DNA from: Rhodospirillales bacterium
GTDB lineage: Bacteria; Pseudomonadota; Alphaproteobacteria; BOG-932; Roseiterribacteraceae
Direction of reading: 5' to 3'
DNA length: 46,865 nucleotides
Assembly: GCA_003165335.1 (NCBI GenBank)
Contig: PLTD01000105.1
Location: 1 to 46,865, forward strand
A model generated the notes under the pieces. That model did no database searches, was not told the DNA's origin, and saw nothing but the letters and a program-made list of their open reading frames with translations. This document shows positions 18,397-27,445 of the stretch, in pieces. Both the position numbers and the translations under genes were made by a program. Position 1 is the first letter of the stretch; each line of letters begins with the position of its first letter.

Positions 18397-20261
18397 GCAG
18401 CCCCGCCGGCCAGCACTGCCAGCACCGCAGCGCCATAACGTTCCATCTTCTTCTGCCCCATGCCGGGTATGTCGGTGAGGTCGCCTAACGACCGCGGTTG
18501 CCGCATGGCCAGCGCAATCAGCGTCGAATCGTGGAAGATGACATAGGGTGGCACACCCTGTTCGCGGGCCAAGCGACCCCGTTCCGCACGCAAGGCTTCG
18601 AATATCAGGGCGGTCGCGGGTGCCAGTGTACTTGCCGGATCGCTCGCGCGGACTTTGGTCAGCCCTTTAAGCGCACGCTTGATGACGGACGGCTTGTCCC
18701 GCCGCAAGCGAACCTGGCGTTCACCGCGCAGAATCGGCCGCGCCGCCTCGGTCGCTCGTAACGCCCCATAGGAATCGTGCGCTACCTCCATGACACCCAG
18801 CACGACCAATTGCCGGAAGATCGAGCTCCATTCCTTGCGGTCGAAGTCCTTGCCGATTCCGAATGTCGGCAGCATGTCGTGACCTTGGCGTTCGGTTTTC
18901 TCGTTCTTGACGCCCAACAGAACATCGACGAGATGTCCGACACCGAAGCGCTGGCCGGTGCGGACGGCGGCGGAGATTGCCTTCTGGGCGGCAACGGTGC
19001 CGTCGAATGTTTCAACCGGATCCAAGCAGCCGTCGCAATTGCCGCAAGGCTCGGGCAGCGTTTCGCCGAAATGGGATAGCAGCGCCTGCCGCCTGCAGCC
19101 GGCGGTCTCGCAGACGCCGAGCAATGCCTCCAGCTTGGCATGCTCCACCCGCTTTACATCGCCGGGGGCTTCGCCGTCTTCAATCATCGAGCGGCGCAGG
19201 ACAAGGTCTTGCATCCCATACAGCAGCAGGGTCTCGGCGGGCAGGCCGTCGCGCCCGGCGCGGCCGGTTTCCTGATAAAAAGCCTCGAGGCTGGCCGGCA
19301 AGTCGAGATGGGCGACAAAGCGTATGTCGGGCTTGTCGATGCCCATTCCGAACGCGATCGTTGCGACGAGGACCAGGCCATCTGCCTTCAGGAAGGCGTC
19401 TTGGTTGCGCCGCCGAACCCCAGCATCGAGACCCGCATGATACGGCAGGGACTCGATACCCTGGGTGCAGAGCCAGGCTGCCGTGTCCTCGACTTTGGCG
19501 CGGCTGAGGCAATAGACAATTCCGCTTTCGCCCTTATGGGCGCCCGAAATAAAGGACAGCAGCTGCCGCCTTGGCTCGTCTTTCAAGGTGATGGCATAGC
19601 GGATATTGGGACGGTCGAAACTCGCCAGGAACATGCGGGCGTCGTCGAGCCTCAGCCGCCTTCTGATATCTTGCTGTGTCTGGGGATCTGCCGTTGCGGT
19701 CAATGCGATGCGCGGAACGCCGGGGAATCGCTCCCCCAGAACCTCCAGCTTCATATATTCCGGGCGGAAATCGTGACCCCATTGGCTGACGCAATGGGCT
19801 TCGTCTATTGCAAAAAGGGCGATTCTGGCGCCGTCGAGAAACTCGAGAAACGAAGGCAACATCAGCCGTTCGGGTGCGACATAGATGAGATCCAGCCTTC
19901 CGGCACGCAAATCTGCCCGAACCGCCAGACGCTCCTCATCCGTCAGGCTGGAATTCAGCGCCGCGGCGCGAATACCGAGCTGGCGCAGCGCCGTGACCTG
20001 ATCGTGCATCAGGGCGATCAACGGCGACACGACCACGCCGACCCCATCGCGGCAGAGCGCTGGGATTTGATAGCACATGGATTTACCGCCGCCGGTCGGC
20101 ATCAGCACGATTGCGTCGCCGCCGTCGACAACATGGCTGACGATCTCCGCCTGCTGTCCGCGGAACGCCTTGTGACCGAAAGTCGTCTGCAGGATGTCGA
20201 GCGCAGAACCCGGATACTGACGCTCGGACAGCTGCGTATCGAAGCCTAATAGGTCGGTCAT
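18393..20261 (-). CDS. recQ: ATP-dependent DNA helicase RecQ
   Basis: RecQ unwinds DNA 3' to 5' in recombinational repair and replication restart. From the ATG at 20261 the product is 622 residues (MTDLLGFDTQL...); further upstream the frame is open but has no homology. Visible are Walker A MPTGGGKSM (Lys at about 60), the DEAH box (about 153-156, IDEAHCVSQWGHDFRPEY), the helicase C domain with YCLSRAKVEDTA and ETGRAGRDGLPA, the zinc-binding RecQ domain (CETAGCRRQALLSHFGE ... CGNCDGC) and a C-terminal HRDC domain (about 535-615). It follows arfB on the same strand and overlaps the convergent DUF1194 gene. Confidence 0.96.
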   Translation of the reverse strand: MTDLLGFDTQLSERQYPGSALDILQTTFGHKAFRGQQAEIVSHVVDGGDAIVLMPTGGGKSMCYQIPALCRDGVGVVVSPLIALMHDQVTALRQLGIRAAALNSSLTDEERLAVRADLRAGRLDLIYVAPERLMLPSFLEFLDGARIALFAIDEAHCVSQWGHDFRPEYMKLEVLGERFPGVPRIALTATADPQTQQDIRRRLRLDDARMFLASFDRPNIRYAITLKDEPRRQLLSFISGAHKGESGIVYCLSRAKVEDTAAWLCTQGIESLPYHAGLDAGVRRRNQDAFLKADGLVLVATIAFGMGIDKPDIRFVAHLDLPASLEAFYQETGRAGRDGLPAETLLLYGMQDLVLRRSMIEDGEAPGDVKRVEHAKLEALLGVCETAGCRRQALLSHFGETLPEPCGNCDGCLDPVETFDGTVAAQKAISAAVRTGQRFGVGHLVDVLLGVKNEKTERQGHDMLPTFGIGKDFDRKEWSSIFRQLVVLGVMEVAHDSYGALRATEAARPILRGERQVRLRRDKPSVIKRALKGLTKVRASDPASTLAPATALIFEALRAERGRLAREQGVPPYVIFHDSTLIALAMRQPRSLGDLTDIPGMGQKKMERYGAAVLAVLAGGAA

Positions 20262-20373
20262 ATTGGGGAAACGGTCCTCGGGCGGGGGACTTCGAGGCAG
20301 GCATACCCCGGCGACTCGCACTCAGAGGGTAAATCCCCGAGCAACCGAATACAAACCGGCTGAGCGACTATAT

Positions 20374-20796
20374 CTATCCCTCGTCCCGCGGACGGGCACG
20401 CGCCGTTTTGATCCCGGATCTTTGGCTTTTTGCTTCCAGCCGTCGCATTTTCGATCCGAGTGTGGGCTTGGTTGCACGCCGCGGCTTGGGCCTTTCTATG
20501 GCCTGCCTGATCAGTTCCACAAGCCGGTCTTTGGCCTCTTGCCTGTTCATTTCCTGGGAGCGGGCGCTCTGGGCGAACAGCACCAGAATTCCCTCGAGAG
20601 TGAGTCGGCTGCCGGCTAGAGCCTCAAGTCGCGTTTTGACATAATCAGGCAGTGACGGCGAATTGCGCACGTCAAAGCGCAGCTCCACTGCCGTGCTGGT
20701 CTTATTGACGTGCTGCCCGCCTGGTCCGCTCGCGCGGACAAAGCGTTCCTGGATTTCGTCGTCCGCTAAGGAAATGGTGTCGTTAATCTGGATCAC
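20374..20796 (-). CDS. arfB: Alternative ribosome-rescue factor ArfB (YaeJ)
   Basis: ArfB enters the empty A site of ribosomes stalled on broken mRNA and hydrolyses the peptidyl-tRNA. The GTG at 20796 gives a 140-residue protein with the right N-terminus (VIQINDTISLADDEIQERFVR). The catalytic GGQ is at about residues 26-28 (SGPGGQHVNKTSTAVEL). The long Lys/Arg-rich tail (PKPRRATKPTLGSKMRRLEAK) threads into the mRNA channel. The tail is what separates ArfB from ordinary release factors. Open frame upstream of the GTG runs into the displaced sRNA end and is not coding. Confidence 0.93.
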   Translation of the reverse strand: MIQINDTISLADDEIQERFVRASGPGGQHVNKTSTAVELRFDVRNSPSLPDYVKTRLEALAGSRLTLEGILVLFAQSARSQEMNRQEAKDRLVELIRQAIERPKPRRATKPTLGSKMRRLEAKSQRSGIKTARARPRDEG

Positions 20797-20877
20797 GATT
20801 GGGTCGCACTCCGGTCGCGCCGGACCTGATGGTAGCATGGATGCGCCGCCCGGCTGACGTTTAGTGTGCGACACCAT

Positions 20878-20910
20878 AAAAAATGGCCGGAAACCCGAAG
20901 GCTCCGGCCA
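20878..20910 (-). terminator. Terminator of the displaced sRNA 3' end (left island boundary)
   Basis: On the minus strand TGGCCGGA pairs with TCCGGCCA (8 perfect base pairs, 20884-20891 with 20903-20910), followed by six T (20878-20883). It belongs to the sRNA 3' copy at the left end. Its loop and inner stem differ from the terminator at 35723-35757, as expected if the two come from chromosome and element respectively. Confidence 0.85.
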
Positions 20911-20942
20911 AGTTGAACAGGGAGGCTTCACGTCCTGGAGAC
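20905..20942 (-). repeat. attL: left copy of the direct repeat (sRNA 3' part)
   Basis: These 38 bases match 35752-35789 with only two differences. The first 30 are identical and include TTGAACAGGGAGGCTTCACG. They lie between arfB and the integrase. The neighbouring sRNA hairpin is disrupted here (ATGTCTCCAGGACGT instead of a perfect ACGTCT/AGACGT stem), so this is a 3' fragment, not a working gene. Repeat, adjacent integrase and arm sites together mark it as an attachment site. Confidence 0.8.
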
Positions 20943-21090
20943 ATAAATATGGCCTTTTCCGGGCGTTCCTCGGCGCTTTTCAGCGACCCCCGGCGACCAA
21001 TAGACCTCATTGAATATACTAGATAAAAATGCCAAATAGGCCCATGGAGATATTCGCTGACGGGCGCTGATCGCCGCCAGCCGCCGGATA

Positions 21091-21115
21091 AAAACGGCCC
21101 ACAGGCGGCCCACAG
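21091..21115 (+). repeat. Left arm-type integrase binding repeat
   Basis: Two copies of CGGCCCACA sit 12 bases apart after AAAA. The same 25-base unit recurs at 35684-35708 with three mismatches and the same orientation, just inside the other island end. This is what arm-type sites of a tyrosine integrase look like. A related single motif (ATAGGCCCATGG) lies near 21036-21047. Confidence 0.6.
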
Positions 21116-21132
21116 AAAAGTCGAGGCTCGAT

Positions 21133-22341
21133 TTGCCCAAGGCGTTGACCGATTCGGTAGTCAAAACATTGAAGCCGGAGCGCGGTGCAATATCTTGGCG
21201 CGAGGTGACCGATGGGGGGTGCCGTGGCCTGCGAATCAGGCTCTCACCTACTGGGGAAAAGGTATGGGCCATCAAGGTCACAGTCGGTGGGCGGCGGGTA
21301 CGGCATACGCTCGGGGCATATCCTGAAGTTGCGTTGACGCAGGCGAGGAAGCGCGCTGCGGATTTCATCGCTGCCGCCCGGGATGGGATGTCGCCGGCGG
21401 AGGTCAGTTCCCGCAAGCGCGCCGCGACTCTCACACTGGCGACCGCTCATGCCGACTATATAGAAGCGATGCGTGGCGGACTTCGGGCGAGCACCATCGC
21501 TTTGAAAGAGGGGTTGTTCGGCGATCACATCGAGCCGACGATGGGTTACAGATTGATCCGCTCAATCCGCCGAGCCGACATAATGGAAGTTATCAGCAGT
21601 GTAGTCACCAAGGGCTTTGCGGTTCAAGCCAATCGCGTCTTCTCAGAACTCCTCGCGCTGCTGCGCTGGTTGGAAAGCAAAGGCTATTTGGATGGCGTGC
21701 CGTCGATCCGAAAGAAAGACTTACGGTCTGTTGGCGCTGCCAAGGAGCAGGCCCGGCGCCAGACGTTGACCGATGCCGAGCTTGGCGAAGCCTGGGTCGA
21801 AGCCGCGGCACTCGGCGACCTGAGCGGAGACTACCTACGCTTGTTGATCCTCGTCGGCCAGCGGAGGGACGAAGTCCGCTTGATGCGAGCGGAGAACATA
21901 GATTTTGATAATGCCCTTTGGACGATTTCCGGCAAATTATATAAGACGGGCATCGACCATTCCGTCCCGTTATCGAACGCCGCGATGGAAATTGTCAGAC
22001 GGCGGTGTGGCAACCGACGTGAAGGATATATCTTCGCAGGGCACCTGCTGGATAAGCCTTTCAATGGCGCGGCGTCGGCACTGCGACGGCTGCAGAAGGC
22101 CATGCTGGGCCGATCAGCGTTCACTCTGCATGATCTGCGGCGGACATGCCGTACCGGCCTCTCCAGGCTTGGGACAGATGAACAGACCGCCGAACTGGTG
22201 ATCGGCCATATTCCGCAGGGCATTTCGGCGGTTTACGATCTACATGATCGGCTGGCGGAACGCCGGGCTGCTCTCGATCTGTGGGCGGAGCATGTAGCGC
22301 GCGTCGCAATGCAGGTCGCTGACAGAGAATCCGCCAAATGA
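21133..22341 (+). CDS. int: Tyrosine-type integrase of the island
   Basis: This is a P4-family site-specific recombinase of 402 residues. The N-terminal DUF4102-type arm-binding domain is clear (ALTDSVVKTLKPERG ... GLRIRLSPTGEKVW ... HTLGAYPEVALTQARKRA), then a core-binding domain (about 95-190) and the catalytic domain (about 195-395). The catalytic residues are in place: Arg in LVGQRRDEVRLM, HDLRRTCRTGLSR (H-x-x-R), the second His in IGHI, and the nucleophile Tyr in AVYDLHD. The start codon is a TTG. The gene sits beside the left attachment site reading into the island. It should catalyse insertion into the 3' end of the sRNA gene. Confidence 0.93.
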   Translation: MPKALTDSVVKTLKPERGAISWREVTDGGCRGLRIRLSPTGEKVWAIKVTVGGRRVRHTLGAYPEVALTQARKRAADFIAAARDGMSPAEVSSRKRAATLTLATAHADYIEAMRGGLRASTIALKEGLFGDHIEPTMGYRLIRSIRRADIMEVISSVVTKGFAVQANRVFSELLALLRWLESKGYLDGVPSIRKKDLRSVGAAKEQARRQTLTDAELGEAWVEAAALGDLSGDYLRLLILVGQRRDEVRLMRAENIDFDNALWTISGKLYKTGIDHSVPLSNAAMEIVRRRCGNRREGYIFAGHLLDKPFNGAASALRRLQKAMLGRSAFTLHDLRRTCRTGLSRLGTDEQTAELVIGHIPQGISAVYDLHDRLAERRAALDLWAEHVARVAMQVADRESAK

Positions 22342-22830
22342 ACGGCATGGAGAAACTGACTATATCACAACAGGCCGACGACTTCTCGGGTGATGTCGCC
22401 TTCTGGGGTCTGCTGATATTGATTCTGCTCCAGAAACCAAGGCTCGAATTTCTTGGTTAAATCATCCCATTTCGTCATCGGCCCGATCCGCTTCTTGCGA
22501 TTGCATGATTGTGTGACCGTTCGGTATTGGTCACTATTGGCGCCGGGCACGCGCGGATTGGCTGAGAAAAACCGACGTTCGCGACCCCGAAATCGTGGCG
22601 GTCTCACGAGATCTTTCTAATCACCTGTCAAAGCGTTACAGCCAACGTCGCTCTCGGCGTGCTTGGCGAATTCTTCGCCGCATGTTCGAATCCTTCCCCC
22701 GCAACCAAATCGGGCTTATTTGCGTTTGCAGCGACAATGAAGAGACTCACATTGCTGGATGCGTTTGTGAGTTATGCTCCCAAATCCGTTCCGGGTCAGG
22801 TCGGATTTGGTCGAAATAGAACGGTCCAAT
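22342..22830. other. Gap after the integrase with two opposed tiny ORFs
   Basis: Nearly 490 bases lack a recognisable gene. A 40-codon ORF on the plus strand starts in ATGA overlap with the integrase stop (22338) and contains a hydrophobic stretch (AFWGLLILILLQ). It is antisense to a 37-codon minus ORF (22478 to 22365, MTKWDDLTKKFEPWFLEQ...). Both cannot easily be real. The remaining bases to 22830 hold an open plus-strand frame (22659-22853) without homology that I can see. Confidence 0.4.
22365..22478 (-). CDS. Possible 37-residue small protein
   Basis: The ORF reads MTKWDDLTKKFEPWFLEQNQ and then a short tail, with natural, charged, aromatic composition. No strong ribosome site precedes it. 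It lies in the gap behind the integrase and could be the surviving start of a larger lost gene or a real microprotein. I do not recognise it. Confidence 0.25.
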   Translation of the reverse strand: MTKWDDLTKKFEPWFLEQNQYQQTPEGDITREVVGLL

Positions 22831-23598
22831 TCAGTACTGAACCCGCGCGGTGATCCCGCCATCGACAGTCAAATTGGTTCCGGTCGTGAAACTGGATTTT
22901 GTGCTGGCCAGAAACGCGACCGCGTTGGCGATCTCGGCAGGTCGTCCCATCCGTCCAAGTGGATTGGCTCTTAAAACATCGTCGAACATTTTCGGCTGGT
23001 CCCGTTCGATTTTGCCCCAGAAGCCGTCCTTTACGTAAATCGAACCGGGGCTGACCGCGTTAACCCGGATGCCTTTAGGGGCAAGCGCGTTGGCTAGGCT
23101 CTTGCTGTAATGAAGGAGCGCCGCCTTCAGCGAGCCATAAGCTTCGACGCCAAATGCCGCCGAAGTCTCGACCGCCGATACTGTTGCAATGATTACGATC
23201 GACGCCGCGGCTGACCTTTCGAGAAACGGCAGCGCACCGTTGACGGTATCGACCGTGCCCATGATGTCTACCGCGAAGGATTGCCGCCAGTCTTCGTCGC
23301 TTGCCGCCGGCGCCATAGCTGAAGCGTTCGGCACCAGTATGTCGAGGCCGCCCAACTCGGCCGCCGCCGCCGCGATCCAGGCTTTGAGAGCAGGTCCGTC
23401 GGCGATATTCACCGCTGCTCCGGTCGCCGTTACGCCTCTTGTTTTCAGTGCTGCAACGGTCTCGCGGACCTGTCCAGGGTCGCGGGCGCAAACGGCGATG
23501 GAGACGCCCTCATCGGCCAATTGTTCGACAATTGCGCGACCGATGCCCCGGGTGCCGCCCGTCACCAGCGCGCGCTTGCCGGCAAGTTCCAGATTCAT
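22831..23598 (-). CDS. Short-chain dehydrogenase/reductase (SDR)
   Basis: This is a classical SDR oxidoreductase of 255 residues. It has the cofactor loop TGGTRGIG (about 13-20), the PNAS variant of the usual NNAG (about 90-93), and the catalytic set Ser141, Tyr154, Lys158 (SAVETSAAFGVEAYGSLK) with the classic 13-residue Ser-Tyr spacing. The C-terminus (TGTNLTVDGGITARVQY) is typical. The cofactor (NAD or NADP) is not clear. An Arg at about 39 after CA would favour NADP. It is the last gene of the ABC-transporter operon on this strand, 23 bases after the permease, so it probably acts on the imported compound or a product of it. Confidence 0.9.
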   Translation of the reverse strand: MNLELAGKRALVTGGTRGIGRAIVEQLADEGVSIAVCARDPGQVRETVAALKTRGVTATGAAVNIADGPALKAWIAAAAAELGGLDILVPNASAMAPAASDEDWRQSFAVDIMGTVDTVNGALPFLERSAAASIVIIATVSAVETSAAFGVEAYGSLKAALLHYSKSLANALAPKGIRVNAVSPGSIYVKDGFWGKIERDQPKMFDDVLRANPLGRMGRPAEIANAVAFLASTKSSFTTGTNLTVDGGITARVQY

Positions 23599-23621
23599 GA
23601 TGCCTCATTTCCGTTCGCTGA

Positions 23622-24416
23622 TCAGATTCGCCCACCGCCCAGCAGTTTCGGCAGGTCGCCGATCAGCGCGACCGCGCTGAAGGCGAACACGCCCAACAGC
23701 ATGAACAGAACTGCGCCGACGCACATGGTCGGCTGGAAGCCCATGCGCAGATTATTGAACACTTTGATGGGCAGGGTCTCGACTTCAAAGCCGGCGACCA
23801 TATAGGCGATGATATATTCGTTGAGGCTGAGGATGAACACAAAGACCAGCCCGGAGACGACATAGGGTAACACGATCGGCCGCACGATGGTTCGCAGCAC
23901 GTCGCCTTCGCGCGCGCCCATGGTCCGGGCGGCCTCGACCAGTGCGAGATCGACCGAACGGAAACCCAGCCCGATGGTCGTCAGCGGCAGCGTGACAAAG
24001 ACCACCGCATGGCTGAGGATCGTGTCCTCGATGCGCCCGACATGGCCTAGCCAACTCCAGAACACCAGGAAGACAATCGAGAGCACGATCGACGGCAGCA
24101 GGAAGGAGATACGTGCGATGGATTCGAGAAGGAGAGCCATTCTCGAGCGATACTTCCAGGTGGCGTAGGCGATTGGAAAGGCGATGCTCACCGCCGCCAG
24201 CGAGGCGAGTGAGGCGACGATTACCGACAGGCTGAAGGCCGACATCCAAGCTGGATCGCTAAAGAAGGCGGCATACCAGGCGAGGCTGACATTCTGTGGC
24301 GGGAAGTTCATGCGCGGGGTACCGTTGAAGCTGACGCCGGCCACGATCACCAGCGGCGCCGCCATGAAAACGGCGAGGACCGTCAGGAACAGGAACTTTC
24401 CGATCGCCTTGGTCAT
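23622..24416 (-). CDS. ABC transporter permease, PotC type
   Basis: This inner-membrane subunit belongs to a polyamine/opine-type importer. From the ATG at 24416, which overlaps the stop of the other permease (ATGA), it has 264 residues and about six membrane helices. The EAA loop that docks on the ATPase is visible (VEAARTMGAREGDVLRTIVRPIVLP, around residue 165-190). The overlap and shared family show it forms a heterodimer with the upstream permease. Substrate cannot be read from the permease. Confidence 0.9.
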   Translation of the reverse strand: MTKAIGKFLFLTVLAVFMAAPLVIVAGVSFNGTPRMNFPPQNVSLAWYAAFFSDPAWMSAFSLSVIVASLASLAAVSIAFPIAYATWKYRSRMALLLESIARISFLLPSIVLSIVFLVFWSWLGHVGRIEDTILSHAVVFVTLPLTTIGLGFRSVDLALVEAARTMGAREGDVLRTIVRPIVLPYVVSGLVFVFILSLNEYIIAYMVAGFEVETLPIKVFNNLRMGFQPTMCVGAVLFMLLGVFAFSAVALIGDLPKLLGGGRI

Positions 24417-25264
24417 GGTCTCACCCGGCCGCGCGCGACGCGCGCGGTCAACAACGCCAGCAGGAGGGTCGCGGCCAGAAGAAAGATCGACATGGCCGAT
24501 GCGCGGGGAAGGTCGTGGCCAGCCAGCGCAGCGCTGCCGATGAGCACCGCCATAGGCCAATGTTGCGGTCTGCCGAGCACCAATGGAGGGACATAGGCGC
24601 CAACCGTCAGCACCATCGCCATCACGAAGGCGATCACCGCCGGCCTTTTGGTCAGCGGTACGACAACCGTTACGAACGCGCGGACCGGCGAAGCGCCGAG
24701 GGTTCGCGCTGCCTCGATAAGGTCATTGTTCAAGCGTGAGAGCACTGGAAACAGGGTCAGCACCGTAAAGGGAAGGACCAGATAGACCAGGCAGGCGATC
24801 ACAGCCCCGCTGCTCGGCGTCAGCGAGGCGGCCTCGTCCATAAGTCCGAGCGCAACAAAGATCTTCGACAGACCGATCCGCTTGGACAGCATGACCTGCC
24901 AGGAAAAGGCGATCAGCACGTCCGACAGGGAAAGGGTGGTCAGCAGGAATATCAGCCAGACCACCTGAATGCGGCGCCGCATGCGCGTGATCAGATAGGT
25001 CAGCGGAAACCCGAGCCCAAGGCTGAGCGCTGCCACGGCGAGCGCCAGCTCGACGGAATCGAGCAGTGCGCCCAGCAGTTCCGGTTCCGCCAAGGTGCCA
25101 TAGGCGCGAAGCGTGACACCGGGGCTCCACATTCCGCTCTGGTCGTGCGGCGCGATGCTAATGCGCAGGAGCAAAATGAAGGGTATTGTAACCAGCACGA
25201 GCAACGAAACCGTCGGCCAGGACAAGAGCAGGCCAAGCCGCAATCGTGTCGCTAGTCCTTTCAT
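24413..25264 (-). CDS. ABC transporter permease, PotB type
   Basis: This is the partner permease of the same importer, with 283 residues from the ATG at 25264. It starts with a basic stretch and a first membrane helix (LLLSWPTVSLLVLVTIPFILL), followed by a periplasmic loop and further helices. Its EAA loop reads IEAARTLGASPVRAFVTVVVPL. It follows the ATPase gene with a 2-base gap and overlaps the next permease, so all are co-translated. Open frame upstream of 25264 lies inside the ATPase gene and is not part of it. Confidence 0.9.
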   Translation of the reverse strand: MKGLATRLRLGLLLSWPTVSLLVLVTIPFILLLRISIAPHDQSGMWSPGVTLRAYGTLAEPELLGALLDSVELALAVAALSLGLGFPLTYLITRMRRRIQVVWLIFLLTTLSLSDVLIAFSWQVMLSKRIGLSKIFVALGLMDEAASLTPSSGAVIACLVYLVLPFTVLTLFPVLSRLNNDLIEAARTLGASPVRAFVTVVVPLTKRPAVIAFVMAMVLTVGAYVPPLVLGRPQHWPMAVLIGSAALAGHDLPRASAMSIFLLAATLLLALLTARVARGRVRP

Positions 25265-25266
25265 AC

Positions 25267-26325
25267 TCAATTCGCCAATATCGTGCAGGCGTCGATCGGT
25301 AGATGGACGGCGACTTGCTCGTCGACCGCAATGCCGGCCCATTCGGCGGGTGCGGCAATGCAGATCAATTCCCGCCCCTGATAGTCGATCCTCAGCTCGA
25401 TATGGTCGCCGACGTCCCGAACAAAGCCGACCCGACCATAGAGCGCATTGGCCGTATCCTCTCCATTGCGCACGATTCGGACGTTCTCCGGCCGGACTGA
25501 AATCGTCACGGCGTCGCCGTCCCGAAGATGGGCCGGCATGGCGCCAGTCTCCGTCACGCTATTGCCGAGCCGCACATGCCGCCGGTCCACCACGACGGCG
25601 TCGAGCAGGTTGCTCTGGCCGATGAAGGCGGCGACGAAGCGGTTGGCCGGTTTGCGATAGATCTCGGTCGGCGGGCCGATCTGTTGGACGACACCGTCGG
25701 CCATCACCACGATCGTATCGGCGATTGTCATCGCTTCACGCTGATCGTGGGTGACCAGAATCGTGGTGACCTGCAGCTTCTGCTGCAACTGACGAAGCTC
25801 GACCTGCATATGGTCGCGCAGCTTGGCGTCCAACGCCGACAGCGGTTCGTCCAGCAGAAACAGCATCGGTTCTTGCGCGAGCGCACGGGCAATCGCGACG
25901 CGCTGTCGCTGTCCGCCGGAAAGCTGGTCGATCGACCGGGGCCCGATGTCGGGCAGCTTGATCAGTTCCAGCAGTTCCCGGACGCGGGCGCGCCGGTCAG
26001 CCGGACCGATATTCCGCAGCTTGAGGCTATAGGCGATATTGTCCTCGACCGACAGGAACGGGAATAAGGCCAATGCCTGGAATACCATCGCGAAGTTGCG
26101 ACTATGTACCGGCGTTTTGGTGATGTCCTTTTCGTTCATGAGGATGCGGCCGGCCGACGGCGTTTCCAGCCCGGCGATCATGCGCATCAGCGTGGTCTTG
26201 CCGCAACCCGACGGCCCCAGGAAACAGACGAACTGTCCGCGCGGCACGGTCAGAGAGACGTCTTTTACGACCGTTTGGTTGCCATAGACCTTGCTGACGC
26301 CCTGTATCTCCAACCCGAACTTCAT
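25267..26325 (-). CDS. ABC transporter ATP-binding protein, PotA/TOBE type
   Basis: This ATPase powers the importer. From the ATG at 26325 it is 352 residues. Walker A (GPSGCGKTT, about 37-45), Q-loop (MVFQALALFP), signature LSGGQ (about 135-139), Walker B with catalytic Glu (LFLLDEPLSALD) and the switch His (VTHDQREAM) are all intact. The C-terminal third is the TOBE regulatory domain (VTISVRPENVRIV) typical of polyamine, sulfate and sugar importers. It lies between the binding-protein and permease genes in a tight operon. Confidence 0.93.
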   Translation of the reverse strand: MKFGLEIQGVSKVYGNQTVVKDVSLTVPRGQFVCFLGPSGCGKTTLMRMIAGLETPSAGRILMNEKDITKTPVHSRNFAMVFQALALFPFLSVEDNIAYSLKLRNIGPADRRARVRELLELIKLPDIGPRSIDQLSGGQRQRVAIARALAQEPMLFLLDEPLSALDAKLRDHMQVELRQLQQKLQVTTILVTHDQREAMTIADTIVVMADGVVQQIGPPTEIYRKPANRFVAAFIGQSNLLDAVVVDRRHVRLGNSVTETGAMPAHLRDGDAVTISVRPENVRIVRNGEDTANALYGRVGFVRDVGDHIELRIDYQGRELICIAAPAEWAGIAVDEQVAVHLPIDACTILAN

Positions 26326-26335
26326 CGGGGTCTCG

Positions 26336-27445
26336 TCAACTGGTGACCATCTTGATGAATTGGCGTTCCATGTAATCGGTATTTTTGAAACGGGCTTCCG
26401 TCGCTGCCGGAATCGACGGGCGGTCGGACGATACGGCGGCGAATTCCTGATCGGTAAGGTTAAGCTTGGCGCGATCGATGACGGGCGCGGAGCCGACATA
26501 GCGCGCGATCAATTGCTGAGCCTCGGGCGTACAACTGAAATTGATAAATTCCTGGGCCTCGTCAATCTTGGCCGAGGATGTGGGTTGGCACCAGAGATTG
26601 GTGCTTTCGACCGCGCCCTCCTTGGGGAAGATCGAGCGCACCGGTGTGCCGTTCTTGATCATGACCATGGCGGTGTCGTGCATATAGGTGCCACCGACGA
26701 CCTCGTCGTTGATCAGAGCCGTCTGCATCGTTCCTTCGTCCTGCCACCATAATTTCACGTTGCCTTTCAGCTCGGCGATCTTGGCAATGACCTGGTCGAT
26801 TCCTTCCGGGTTCATCAGTATGTCGATGCTGCCGAAGTGGACCTTGGCCGTGATCTCGAAGATCTGTGAGCTGCTTCCCGACAAGATGCCCCAGGCATTC
26901 GGGTGTTTGTCCCATAGGACCGTCCAGCTGTCCGGCAGAGGTTTGAGCTCTTCCGGGTTGACCACGAAAGTCATGAACCAGGACATCGCGGCGACATTGT
27001 CGAAGGCCGGGCCGGGTGTGAGAAACCTTGCGGAAAGCTGGGAGAAGTTCGGGATGCGACCGGGGTCGAAGCTGCGCCAAAGATTTTGCGCCCGGCCGCG
27101 CAGTACGTCGACCGCCGCCATGCAGCACACATCCATGGGCGGTGCGCCGGCCTTGTTCGCCTCGGCCAGCTGAAACAGAAACTGTGCGCCTTCCGGCTGC
27201 TCGATCGACTGGACATCGATACCGCTCGCCTTGGTAAAGGCGGGGTAGACATATTTCGCGAAACACTGTTCGAAATACCCACCGAAAGTGGAAACTTTCA
27301 GGCTGCGCGCCGCGCGCGCGGGACGGATAAAGGGCATTTGCAAAGCGGCTGTCGCCGCGACGATTCCCGCGCCGCGCAGGACGGCGCGGCGCGAGGTCCT
27401 GCCACCCGTCTCAGGTCGGGCGAGAATCGAGGATTTGTCCGTCAT
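26336..27445 (-). CDS. ABC transporter substrate-binding protein, PotD-like, Tat-exported
   Basis: This periplasmic binding protein captures the substrate for the adjacent permeases. The ATG at 27445 has GGAG 9 bases upstream. The N-terminus carries a twin-arginine signal (TSRRAVLRGAGIVAATAALQM), so it is exported folded. The mature part matches the spermidine/putrescine-binding family (STFGGYFEQCFAKYVYPAFTKASG ... AWGILSGSSS ... AQEFINFSCTPEAQQ). The family also takes opines, other amines and small organic acids, so a polyamine substrate is only one possibility. It is the first gene of the operon with ATPase, permeases and SDR. Confidence 0.9.
   Translation of the reverse strand: MTDKSSILARPETGGRTSRRAVLRGAGIVAATAALQMPFIRPARAARSLKVSTFGGYFEQCFAKYVYPAFTKASGIDVQSIEQPEGAQFLFQLAEANKAGAPPMDVCCMAAVDVLRGRAQNLWRSFDPGRIPNFSQLSARFLTPGPAFDNVAAMSWFMTFVVNPEELKPLPDSWTVLWDKHPNAWGILSGSSSQIFEITAKVHFGSIDILMNPEGIDQVIAKIAELKGNVKLWWQDEGTMQTALINDEVVGGTYMHDTAMVMIKNGTPVRSIFPKEGAVESTNLWCQPTSSAKIDEAQEFINFSCTPEAQQLIARYVGSAPVIDRAKLNLTDQEFAAVSSDRPSIPAATEARFKNTDYMERQFIKMVTS

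Noticed and set aside
19140-20249. 369-residue ORF antisense to recQ
   Set aside because: recQ on the other strand has complete helicase motifs; this frame has none.
20797-20931. Extended N-terminus of ArfB up to 20931
   Set aside because: The extension translates the sRNA fragment; the GTG at 20796 gives the normal family N-terminus.
20878-20942. tRNA gene as integration target
   Set aside because: No cloverleaf, anticodon arm or CCA-type end can be folded; structure fits a terminator-ended sRNA instead.
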